Of a stretch of DNA of 33,523 nucleotides, positions 1 through 6,385 are shown piece by piece (position 1 is the stretch's first letter; every line of letters begins with the position of its first letter). Below the pieces are notes generated by a model, which searched no databases, was not told the origin of the DNA, and saw only the letters and a list, made by a program, of their open reading frames with translations. Origin of the DNA: Spirochaetaceae bacterium (lineage in GTDB: Bacteria > Spirochaetota > Spirochaetia > Treponematales > Breznakiellaceae); contig JAISLT010000117.1 of the NCBI GenBank assembly GCA_031277165.1, forward strand, positions 1 through 33,523, given 5' to 3'. Position numbers and translations under genes: made by a program.

Positions 1-72
1 CCGTTGCACTGCCGTAATTCTTATTTGTGCCTGTGCTTCACGGTTTAATTTTCTTCCATCGTTTATTCTCAT
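1..72 (-). mobile_element. IS630-like transposase, N-terminal fragment cut by the window edge
   Basis: Read on the minus strand from an ATG at 72, the frame stays open to the window edge for 24 codons and starts MRINDGRKLNREAQ. The stretch DGRKLxREAxxxxRxxAV is characteristic of the N-terminal helix-turn-helix of IS630/Tc1-type transposases. A short purine-rich AAAGGA precedes the start. Only the first two dozen residues are visible, so the family call rests on one motif and intactness cannot be judged. The element appears to abut or truncate the toxin relict just to its right. Confidence 0.55.
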
Positions 73-99
73 CATCCTTTTACTGTATCATGAGTTAAT

Positions 100-285
100 A
101 CTTTTGTAAATATTAGTAATTCATACAAATCTTTTGTTCCAACTATTTTTTTGAATGCGGTAAGGTTAAAACAGGGCCAAATTGGGTAAGCATTTGAATA
201 GTACGATACGATTTTGCCCGCAATTTTGGTTCCAAATTATCGAAAATTCTTTTTCTGGCTCTAAAATATTGACTTCGTATGCCAT
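100..285 (-). pseudogene. Frameshifted HigB/RelE-type (phage Gp49-like) toxin relict
   Basis: From the ATG at 285 the minus strand encodes MAYEVNILEPEKEF. After a frame change it reads KLRAKSYRTIQMLTQFGP followed by LTLPHSKK, then a stop, and after another frame change IVGTKDLYELLIF. In order these match the usual pieces of HigB/RelE toxins of the Gp49-like family: an ILEPAxEF start, LRAKxxRTIxLLxxFGP, PHSKK, and G-x-LYELR near the end. At least two frameshifts and a stop separate them, and the C-terminal third is missing, so this is a dead gene. No antitoxin frame is seen beside it. The reading is by eye; the family is recognisable but the exact end is uncertain. Confidence 0.6.
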
Positions 286-293
286 GTTACAAC

Positions 294-321
294 TATATAC
301 CAATATTGATATATTTGTCAA
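294..321 (-). promoter_or_regulatory. Sigma70-like promoter upstream of the toxin relict
   Basis: On the minus strand a perfect TTGACA (316-321) is followed after 16 bases by TATATA (294-299). It points at the ATG of the toxin relict at 285, with little or no room for a ribosome binding site. The region is very AT-rich, so chance matches are more likely here than elsewhere. Confidence 0.45.
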
Positions 322-520
322 GTAGGTTTTTCAAAATTTCAAAAATATTTTTATCCATTATTTTTCCATAAATTTCTAAAATGTTGTATTATCCGGAAGT
401 ACAAGATATATCCTAAAATCCCCGTTTAGTTATGACACCCCAGGTGGTTTTATGGAGAACGCATTATAAATACGCCGCTGTTCCGGGGTAACGGAAAAGA
501 GAATATTTTCACCCTTGTAG

Positions 521-560
521 GTTTTTATGCAATTTATGGACGAAGCGCAAAAAACCGCTC
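521..560 (+). repeat. Short dispersed repeat, copy 1
   Basis: This copy shares TTTTTATGCA, then ATGG, CGAAGCGCA and AACCGC, in the same order and nearly the same spacing, with the sequence at 4996-5034. Both copies have the same orientation and lie in intergenic DNA, just outside either end of APE block 1 (572-4937). The role is unknown. Confidence 0.55.
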
Positions 561-571
561 AATTTTTTGTC

Positions 572-1789
572 TTATAAACGCCGGAAAATAAGGGATGTGT
601 TAATTCCCCCAAAGGCAAAATTATTAGACATTACATAGCCGGTATCAATGTACCTGCCCTCGCCGGTAATATAATCCAGCGCTGCGCACTGGGGATCCAA
701 TTCCCGTAGGTTAATATTTGGCGCAAACCAGCCGTCGTTCATCATATTAATCGTAAACCAGGCTTCCATGGATCCGCAGGCCCCCAGGGTATGGCCCAGG
801 TAGTTTTTTATGGTACTTGCCGGAACCGGCCGTTTAAAAATATCCCAGGTGGCCCGGCTTTCGGTAATGTCCCCCGGGCCGGTGGCGGTTCCGTGGGTAT
901 TAACATAACCGATAGCATCGGGGGAAATTTTTCCGTCCTCCAGGGCAAGCGTTAAGGCGCCCCCCATGGTTGTTTGATTGGGCTGGGTAATGTGGGTGCC
1001 GTCCGTGTTGGTACCGAATCCGGCGACCTCCGCATAGATCCGGGCGCCCCGGTTTAGGGCATGCTCGTATTCTTCCAGGATCAATGTGGCGGCCCCTTCG
1101 CCAATAACCAGGCCGTCCCTGTTTTTATCGTAGGCCGCGGGGGTCAATTCGGGGGTGTCGTTTTTTGTGCTGGCCGCAAACAGGGTGTCGAACACCGCGG
1201 AATCCGCAGGGCTTAGCTCCTCCGCTCCACCGGCGATCATAATATCCTGCAGTCCCCGCTGTATGGTTTCGTAGGCGTATCCTATGGCCATGCTTCCGGA
1301 TGTGCAGGCGGTGTTGGTGGTGATAAGCCTGCCGGTAAGGCCGTAAAATACCTCAATATTGGCGGCGCAGGTCTGCGGCATGGCCTTTACATAGGTGGTG
1401 GCGCCCATGTTTTTTAAATCCCCGTAGACAAGCATGCCAAAAAAATCCAGCAGGGGATTAACGCTGCCCATGGAAGAACCATAGGCTACTCCGCAGCGGC
1501 CCCGTACAAGCTCTTCCGATTCGGCCAGCCCCGCGTCCTGCAGGGCCCTGTCGGTGGCGGCCAGGGCAAGGTGGGCAACCCTTCCCATGCTGCGGATTTT
1601 CTTACGGGGATATTCGGGAAGTTCAAATGTTATTGGGGCCGCCAGGCGGGTATTAAGCTTTTCGTATTTATCCCATTCGTCCATGCGGCAAACGCAGTTC
1701 TTGCAGGCCCTAAGTCCCTTAAGTATTTCCGGCCACTGACACCCCAGGGCGCTTACCGCTCCTCCGCCGGTGATCACCACCCTTTTCAT
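572..1789 (-). CDS. apeR: Beta-ketoacyl-ACP synthase of the APE pathway (ApeR-like)
   Basis: A 405-residue FabF-type ketosynthase that condenses malonyl-ACP with the growing acyl chain. The complete thiolase-fold triad is visible: Cys162 in TACTSG, His299 in NTHGTATGPGD and His333 in NYLGHTLGACG. The C-terminal SNNFAFGGIN motif is also present. The start overlaps the stop of the upstream ketoreductase by 4 bases, so the two are translationally coupled. Its place as last gene after ketosynthase, dehydratase and ketoreductase is the order of apeO-P-Q-R in aryl polyene clusters, where this ketosynthase type is thought to assist elongation or initiation. The symbol is given by family plus position; primary fatty acid FabF is the alternative, but context argues against it. 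Confidence 0.88.
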   Translation of the reverse strand: MKRVVITGGGAVSALGCQWPEILKGLRACKNCVCRMDEWDKYEKLNTRLAAPITFELPEYPRKKIRSMGRVAHLALAATDRALQDAGLAESEELVRGRCGVAYGSSMGSVNPLLDFFGMLVYGDLKNMGATTYVKAMPQTCAANIEVFYGLTGRLITTNTACTSGSMAIGYAYETIQRGLQDIMIAGGAEELSPADSAVFDTLFAASTKNDTPELTPAAYDKNRDGLVIGEGAATLILEEYEHALNRGARIYAEVAGFGTNTDGTHITQPNQTTMGGALTLALEDGKISPDAIGYVNTHGTATGPGDITESRATWDIFKRPVPASTIKNYLGHTLGACGSMEAWFTINMMNDGWFAPNINLRELDPQCAALDYITGEGRYIDTGYVMSNNFAFGGINTSLIFRRL

Positions 1790-2511
1790 ATTAAGCCGCC
1801 GTTTACCGAAATAACCTGCCGGGTAATATACGATGCCCCCTCGGAAAGCAAAAAAACCGCCAGGGCCGCCACTTCTTCACTTGTTCCCGGCCGGCCCATG
1901 GGAATAGAGGGAAGGATCATGTCCATGGGGGCGTCCTTTATCATGCCGGTTTCGATAAGTCCGGGGGCAATACAGTTTACCGTGATGGAGCGGCTGGCCA
2001 GTTCCACCGCCAGAGCTTTGGTGGCGCCGATAATTCCTGCCTTGGATGCGCTGTAGTTTACCTGTCCCCGGTTGCCGATAATGCCCGCTACGGATGCGAT
2101 GGTGATTATCCGGCCCTGTTTTTTCCGGCAGATCGGCATGATCAGGGGATGAATGACATTAAAAAAGCCGTCCAGGTTTGTACGAAGCACCCGGTCCCAG
2201 TTTTCCCCGCTTAGGGCGGGGAATGCATTATCTTCGCAGATCCCCGCATTGCAGATAATCCCCCAAAGGGCGCCCCTTCTTTCGGTGTAGTCCTCCAAAA
2301 CACGGCGGGATTCTTCCCGGTCAGAAATATCAAAATTAAGAAGTTCTATCTCTGACCCCCGGGCCTTTATTTCTTCCGCCAGGGACAGGGCCGCTTCTTT
2401 GCTCCGGTGATAATGGGCAGTAACTTTATAACCGGCGGCAGAAACCGCCAGGGCTATGGCCCTGCCTATACCCCGGCCCGCGCCGGTGACAAGCACCTGT
2501 TTTGCCTTCAT
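1786..2511 (-). CDS. apeQ: 3-oxoacyl-ACP reductase, FabG-type (ApeQ-like)
   Basis: A 241-residue short-chain dehydrogenase reducing 3-oxoacyl-ACP to 3-hydroxyacyl-ACP with NAD(P)H. The nucleotide-binding loop TGAGRGIG lies near residues 9-16, NAG near 88-90, and the catalytic Ser140, Tyr153 and Lys157 (YSASK) are all present. An ATG six codons further upstream (2529) is possible, but the ATG at 2511 is preceded by AAGGGA at good spacing and gives the usual FabG N-terminus, so it is preferred. The gene overlaps the ketosynthase downstream by 4 bases. About 90 bases separate it from the dehydratase stop; that gap holds two copies of CCATTAGATCC 35 bases apart. The APE context suggests the substrate is a conjugated aryl polyenoyl-ACP. 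Confidence 0.88.
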   Translation of the reverse strand: MKAKQVLVTGAGRGIGRAIALAVSAAGYKVTAHYHRSKEAALSLAEEIKARGSEIELLNFDISDREESRRVLEDYTERRGALWGIICNAGICEDNAFPALSGENWDRVLRTNLDGFFNVIHPLIMPICRKKQGRIITIASVAGIIGNRGQVNYSASKAGIIGATKALAVELASRSITVNCIAPGLIETGMIKDAPMDMILPSIPMGRPGTSEEVAALAVFLLSEGASYITRQVISVNGGLI

Positions 2512-2600
2512 AGTAGATCCCTTCTCCATTAGATCCGCCGCTCCATCGGGCCCGTTCTTCCCATTAGATCCATCCCTCCGTTAGTTCCGTCCCGCCACGG

Positions 2601-3074
2601 TCAGCGGTCCTTTACGGTAGAAATATCGTCGGTTTCCATAACGGTTAATGTTGCCGCCGCCGCTTTTTCTGTCCCCGGGGGATTAAAAATTGTGCCGCAA
2701 AAAGAATAAATAGCATCCACCGTTGTTTCTGCTTTTACCTCAATGCGGAGGGTGGTTTTTTCTTTAAACACCGGTACATATAGTTCAAAGGCCGAAACGC
2801 TTAGGATAAAACCAAACCGGGGAGGGCTGTTCCGGGCTGTGTTTTCTATCCCCGAAAGGGCGGAAATACTTTGAGCCATAAACTCAAACCCCGCCCAGGA
2901 AGGAACACCCCCCAGTTCTTCCCGGTAAAAAAGGCAATCCCTGGTAATATCGTATTCCGCCGTCAAAGTTTGGTTTTTCAAATCGAACCCGGTAATTCTG
3001 CTTAAAAGAAGCATTTTTCCCCTGTGGGGCACCAGGGCCTTGAGGTTTTCCCCGGTAATGGCGGTTTCACCCAT
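2601..3074 (-). CDS. apeP: 3-hydroxyacyl-ACP dehydratase, hotdog fold (ApeP-like)
   Basis: A 157-residue hotdog-fold protein of the ApeP-like dehydratase family. The N-terminal LVPHRGKMLLL motif is the hallmark of this group, and WAGFEFMAQSISAL around residues 60-73 is the helix carrying the conserved acidic residue and the MAQ motif. It should eliminate water from 3-hydroxyacyl-ACP to give the trans double bond of each polyene cycle. Its first codons overlap the end of the upstream ketosynthase gene. A second dehydratase domain is present in the locus, fused to the acyl ligase (18640-21033), so elongation dehydratases exist in a pair, as ApeI and ApeP do in known clusters. Confidence 0.85.
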   Translation of the reverse strand: MGETAITGENLKALVPHRGKMLLLSRITGFDLKNQTLTAEYDITRDCLFYREELGGVPSWAGFEFMAQSISALSGIENTARNSPPRFGFILSVSAFELYVPVFKEKTTLRIEVKAETTVDAIYSFCGTIFNPPGTEKAAAATLTVMETDDISTVKDR

Positions 3075-4380
3075 GGGACGTTTTCTCCCGGCCCAGGATA
3101 AGGCTTACATTGCAGCCCCCAAAGGCAAAAGAATTACTCATACAGTAGCGAATTTTGTCCCCCGGCACTAGGGGCCTTGGCGGCGGGTCCGTTGATTCCT
3201 TCGCTGTTTTTGCGGGGGCCGTTCCGGCGGGGATAAGACGCAGTACCGGCAGTTCAGGGTCCTGCATGCCGTCCCAGCAATGGGGGGGCAGGTCCGAACC
3301 CTTGGCCGCTTCTGTTAGCGCATTCCAGCACAGGGTCAATTCCAGGGCCCCCGCCGCACCCAGGGTATGGCCCGTTATGGGTTTGGAGGAACTGGCCGGG
3401 GGCTGGCGATCCCCAAAGATCTCCCCCATGGCCAGGGCTTCGGCCCGGTCGTTTAGAGCCGTACCGGTTCCATGGAGGTTTACGTAGGAAATATCCTCCG
3501 GGTTAAGGGCCCCGTTGCGCAGGGCCCTTTCCATCGCATGGGCCGCCCCAATTCCCTCCGGATGGGGGGCCGTTATGTGATGTCCGTCGGCGCTTTCACC
3601 GTACCCCGCGAGCATGATCCCCGGTTCTTCAAGCTTTTCCCGGGTCAGTACAAAAAAGGCCGCTCCTTCCCCCAGGTTGATTCCCCGCCGGTTTTTACTA
3701 AAGGGATTTCCCGGTTCCGGCGAAACCGCTTCCAGGGCCGTAAACCCCAGCAAAACCATGTCGGAGGCTATGTCCGCACCGCCGGCCACGACGGCATCGC
3801 AGATCCCGGAAAGGATCAGCTCCGCCCCCCGGATAATTGCCGTGGCGCCCGATGCACAGGCGGTGGCTAAGGCTAGAACGGGCCCCCGAAGGCCAAAAAA
3901 CTCCGCGGTGTATTCGGCGGGGGCGGCGGCTCCCTGGAGGGGCAGTTTGTAATCCCCAGGGAAAGCGCCGGTTTTAAAAAAGCGCCGGTGGGCTGAAAGG
4001 GACCACTCGGTTCCGTTATCGCAGGAACCGGCGCAGACCCCTATCCGGTCCGGCCCCCAGCGCTTAAGGGCCTTTTCTACCACGGGCCGGATCTGCTCCA
4101 GGGCCCCTGCACAAAGCCCCAACAGCCGGGATGTACCGGTACGTGCCGGAGATGCGGCTAAGCCAGCGGAAGCGGCTGATCCGGAGGATGCGGGTGATCC
4201 GGGAGAATCCGGGACCGCCCGGCCCACAAGAAAATTCCGGGTTGTTCCCGCGGCGTTTACGGTCAGGGGGACAAGGCCCCTCCGGTCCCCCCGCAGGGCG
4301 GCGGCAAAAAATTCTTCCCGGTTTTTCCCGGCGCAGCAGATCAACCCCGGTTTTGAAAGGTAGACAGGAGGATCATTCAT
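3067..4380 (-). CDS. apeO: Beta-ketoacyl-ACP synthase of the APE pathway (ApeO-like)
   Basis: A 437-residue ketosynthase with an intact triad: Cys175 in TACASG, His303 in NLHGTGTALND and His338 in SKPITGHTLGAAG. In aryl polyene systems the ApeO ketosynthase is the elongating enzyme and works with the small chain-length-factor-like ApeC, a homologue of which is encoded at 25764-26471. The ATG at 4380 overlaps the stop of the lipoprotein gene by 4 bases. An oddity is a low-complexity insertion of Ser, Ala, Gly and Pro at about residues 58-82, between the N-terminal strands and the helix before the core; it probably forms a flexible surface loop. The two ketosynthases of this block are diverged from each other, so this is not a recent duplication. 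Confidence 0.88.
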   Translation of the reverse strand: MNDPPVYLSKPGLICCAGKNREEFFAAALRGDRRGLVPLTVNAAGTTRNFLVGRAVPDSPGSPASSGSAASAGLAASPARTGTSRLLGLCAGALEQIRPVVEKALKRWGPDRIGVCAGSCDNGTEWSLSAHRRFFKTGAFPGDYKLPLQGAAAPAEYTAEFFGLRGPVLALATACASGATAIIRGAELILSGICDAVVAGGADIASDMVLLGFTALEAVSPEPGNPFSKNRRGINLGEGAAFFVLTREKLEEPGIMLAGYGESADGHHITAPHPEGIGAAHAMERALRNGALNPEDISYVNLHGTGTALNDRAEALAMGEIFGDRQPPASSSKPITGHTLGAAGALELTLCWNALTEAAKGSDLPPHCWDGMQDPELPVLRLIPAGTAPAKTAKESTDPPPRPLVPGDKIRYCMSNSFAFGGCNVSLILGREKTSHG

Positions 4381-4937
4381 AAAAAGTTTCCCAAGATAGT
4401 ATATGAATAACCCCGTAAATAATTAGTATACCGCACCGAGGCCGGATCCTTTTCAATTTTGATAATCAGCTCTTCCCCGTCATAAACAAGACGCCGTTCC
4501 ACGGAAGCGCCGGTCTCTGTTTCCAGCCGCAGTTTTCCCATGGCGGAACGCAGTGCGGGGATCCGGTAAAAGCACAGTTGAAAGTCCGCCACGGCGTATT
4601 GGGCCGGAAGATTTTGGGGAAAATAGGCAGAGCCAAACCGCAGTTCCCCGCCGGTAAAGACCAGTTCCCCCAGGGAACTTCCCAGGTCGTTAAGGATTTC
4701 CATCACAATCCCCGTTTTATCCGCCCGGACCCATGCGTTCAGATCAAAATACCGGTCCCCGTAGGAGCCGTTGATCCGCTGGAACATGTCGATGTTTTTT
4801 TCGATATGCTCCGGCGACAGCAGGGAGAATTCGCCTTCGGTCCCCAGATACACCGGTCCATGGTTTTGGCAGCCCAAAACCAAAAGCGTCCCGGGAATTA
4901 CAAGGAAAAACCGGAGGAAACCGGAATATGACGGCAT
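4377..4937 (-). CDS. DUF3261-type outer-membrane lipoprotein
   Basis: A 186-residue protein beginning with a hydrophobic signal segment and a lipobox LVLGC (Cys at about residue 23), so it should be a lipoprotein. The remaining sequence matches the DUF3261 family in length and position: in APE clusters a DUF3261 lipoprotein sits between the MMPL exporter and the ApeO ketosynthase and is presumed to help deliver the pigment lipid to the outer membrane. Here it is the first gene of APE block 1, overlapping the ketosynthase start by 4 bases, and the MMPL gene is about 8.4 kb away on the other side of a sugar module. No good ribosome binding site or promoter was recognised in front of the ATG at 4937. 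Confidence 0.75.
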   Translation of the reverse strand: MPSYSGFLRFFLVIPGTLLVLGCQNHGPVYLGTEGEFSLLSPEHIEKNIDMFQRINGSYGDRYFDLNAWVRADKTGIVMEILNDLGSSLGELVFTGGELRFGSAYFPQNLPAQYAVADFQLCFYRIPALRSAMGKLRLETETGASVERRLVYDGEELIIKIEKDPASVRYTNYLRGYSYTILGNFL

Positions 4938-4995
4938 GGCGCCAGTTTACCATATTACCGGCGAAAATGCTAGCAGCCGGCGGCTGTACCCTGCG

Positions 4996-5034
4996 GATTT
5001 TTATGCATCCATGGGCGAAGCGCAGCGAACCGCC
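4996..5034 (+). repeat. Short dispersed repeat, copy 2
   Basis: The shared blocks with 521-560 are TTTTTATGCA, ATGG, CGAAGCGCA and AACCGC. This copy lies in the 113-base gap between the lipoprotein start and the regulator stop, that is, at the junction between APE block 1 and the inserted sugar module. It is in the same orientation as copy 1. Confidence 0.55.
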
Positions 5035-5050
5035 GGGTTTCCGCCTGGAT

Positions 5051-6202
5051 TTAGGTCAGCTGCGGAGACCGCGGCGGCACCCGGTGAAGCGGCGGCTTTT
5101 TCACCGGCACCGAACGCGCCGTCGTAATTTCGGAGATTAGTTTTCCGGGGAAGGTGATGTGGGTGGCGGTTTTTTTGGGATCTTCTATGCGGTCCAGCAT
5201 AAGAGACAGGGCCGTTTGGGCTATGGCTTCCATCGGCTGCTCGATGCTGGTGATTGGCCGGACGAAGGGTATCGCCTTGCTTAGATAATCGAAACCGGCG
5301 ACCGCCAGATCGCCGGGGACCTGCAGGCCCAGCTTTTCCAGGGAATTGATCACGCCGATGGCGGTAATGTCGTTTGAACAGATAAGGGCGTCCGGTTTTT
5401 TTGACCGGATAAAATGGGAAAGCAAGGCGGCATCGCCATCGCTGCTTTCGACCAGCCCTTCCGGCGGCAAATCGTGGGCTATTAAGGCGGCGTGATAACC
5501 GATAAGACGCAGCTTTATTGTGTGGCGGGAATCCGGCGGAGCAAGAAAAAAAATACGGCGGAACCCCTGTGCGATAATATGTTCCGTTAAAATATACGAA
5601 GCATGGATATGATCCATCGAGACAAGGTCAAATTCGTTGGCGGCGGGGTAGGCCTGGATATTCGAATCGATCAGTACGATTGGAATGCCCGCGCCGGAAA
5701 TGATCGCGGCAATTTCCCTGTTAATCAGGCCGGCCTTTTCATGATATTCAAACGGCGAAAAGAACAGTCCGGCGATTTTCTGCGAAATGTACCGCTCACA
5801 TATACGCCGTGTGTCCGTTTTTAGCATGGCCGACTTGGGCGAAATATAGCCCCCCCAGACCAGCGAATCGCCGTGCGCCGATGTGTACTGGGCAAGCAGG
5901 CTGCATATGGGTCCGGAAAAGTGGCCGGGACCAAGGTCCGGAAAAATAATGGCAAAAAGATTGCCGCCATCCGCCGGACCGTTTAAGCCGGCAGGGACGG
6001 TGATGTATACGCCCGAGCCTCTTACCGTATTGACAATTCCGGCCTGTTTTAATTCGTTAAGGGCTTTTCGCAGGGTGGGCCGGGAACAATCGTACTGTTT
6101 TGTCAACACCTCTTCTGTGGGCAGGCTTGTTTTGCCCGCCAGATCGCCCCGGGTAATACGGCTTAAAAGGTCATGGTAGATAGACTGCGACTTTGAATCC
6201 AT
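5051..6202 (-). CDS. GntR-family regulator with LacI-type sensor domain (AraR-like)
   Basis: A 383-residue transcription factor. Residues about 8-70 are a GntR winged helix (LPTEEVLTKQYDCSRPTLRKAL, then GIVNTVRGSGVYI). From about residue 80 the protein is a LacI/periplasmic-binding-type sugar sensor (SNDITAIGVINSLEKLG, VAGFDYLSKAIPF, TSIEQPMEAIA). This architecture is that of AraR-like repressors, which release DNA on binding a sugar. It is transcribed away from the ABC importer genes, so it is the likely local repressor of the sugar operon and of itself. The intergenic region carries three evenly spaced TTTGTAAA sites as candidate operators. The ligand cannot be read from the sequence. Confidence 0.85.
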   Translation of the reverse strand: MDSKSQSIYHDLLSRITRGDLAGKTSLPTEEVLTKQYDCSRPTLRKALNELKQAGIVNTVRGSGVYITVPAGLNGPADGGNLFAIIFPDLGPGHFSGPICSLLAQYTSAHGDSLVWGGYISPKSAMLKTDTRRICERYISQKIAGLFFSPFEYHEKAGLINREIAAIISGAGIPIVLIDSNIQAYPAANEFDLVSMDHIHASYILTEHIIAQGFRRIFFLAPPDSRHTIKLRLIGYHAALIAHDLPPEGLVESSDGDAALLSHFIRSKKPDALICSNDITAIGVINSLEKLGLQVPGDLAVAGFDYLSKAIPFVRPITSIEQPMEAIAQTALSLMLDRIEDPKKTATHITFPGKLISEITTARSVPVKKPPLHRVPPRSPQLT

Positions 6203-6207
6203 ATGGT

Positions 6208-6236
6208 ATACTATTCTTTTCCCGCTTTTTTGTAAA
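6208..6236 (-). promoter_or_regulatory. Possible promoter of the GntR-LacI regulator gene
   Basis: On the minus strand TTTACA (6231-6236) is followed after 17 bases by TAGTAT (6208-6213). The -10 box would end only 5 bases from the ATG at 6202, so the transcript would be nearly leaderless. The -35 box coincides with the first TTTGTAAA operator candidate, which would allow autorepression. Confidence 0.4.
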
Positions 6237-6280
6237 GGATTTGTCTATTTTTTGTAAAGAATTTAAGCAAAATTTGTAAA
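6229..6280 (+). promoter_or_regulatory. Array of three TTTGTAAA sites at exact 22-base spacing (candidate operator)
   Basis: TTTGTAAA occurs at 6229-6236, 6251-6258 and 6273-6280, each starting exactly 22 bases after the previous one, which puts all three on the same face of the helix. The first two extend as TTTGTAAAGRATTT. The array lies between the regulator start and the importer promoter; the last copy is directly upstream of the importer -35 box and the first overlaps the possible regulator -35. The motif resembles TTGTA half-sites bound by AraR-type GntR regulators. That the neighbouring regulator binds it is inference. Confidence 0.65.
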
Positions 6281-6287
6281 AAAAATA

Positions 6288-6316
6288 TTGACAACTATTT
6301 TTGTTCATGATAAAAT
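6288..6316 (+). promoter_or_regulatory. Sigma70-like promoter of the sugar import operon
   Basis: TTGACA (6288-6293), a 17-base spacer and TAAAAT (6311-6316) form a near-consensus promoter about 70 bases upstream of the ABC ATPase start. It lies immediately downstream of the TTTGTAAA array. Confidence 0.75.
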
Positions 6317-6385
6317 AAGGCAAGATGAGAGGGAAAATTGAGGGGCCCCTGTTCCACATAGGTTTGCAAAGGCGGTTAGGCTTAT

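Larger units (their letters stand above)
286..571. other. AT-rich gene-free spacer between the toxin relict and APE block 1
   Basis: No convincing coding frame is seen in this stretch. It contains the promoter-like sequence at 294-321 and, at 521-560, one copy of a short dispersed repeat. Base composition shifts from AT-rich (up to about 420) to the GC-richer style of the neighbouring genes, suggesting an island or insertion boundary. No clear intrinsic terminator was found downstream of the ketosynthase gene that ends at 572. Confidence 0.6.

Noticed and set aside
480-571. Intrinsic terminator after the last gene of APE block 1
   Set aside because: Only weak stems of four to five base pairs were found, without a following T-run in the minus direction.
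1571-2056. Plus-strand open frame of about 160 codons
   Set aside because: It lies antisense across the well-supported ketosynthase and ketoreductase genes, has no ribosome binding site and no recognisable domain.
6229-6280. CRISPR-like array
   Set aside because: Three 8-base repeats with 14-base gaps are far too short for CRISPR; an operator array is the better reading.
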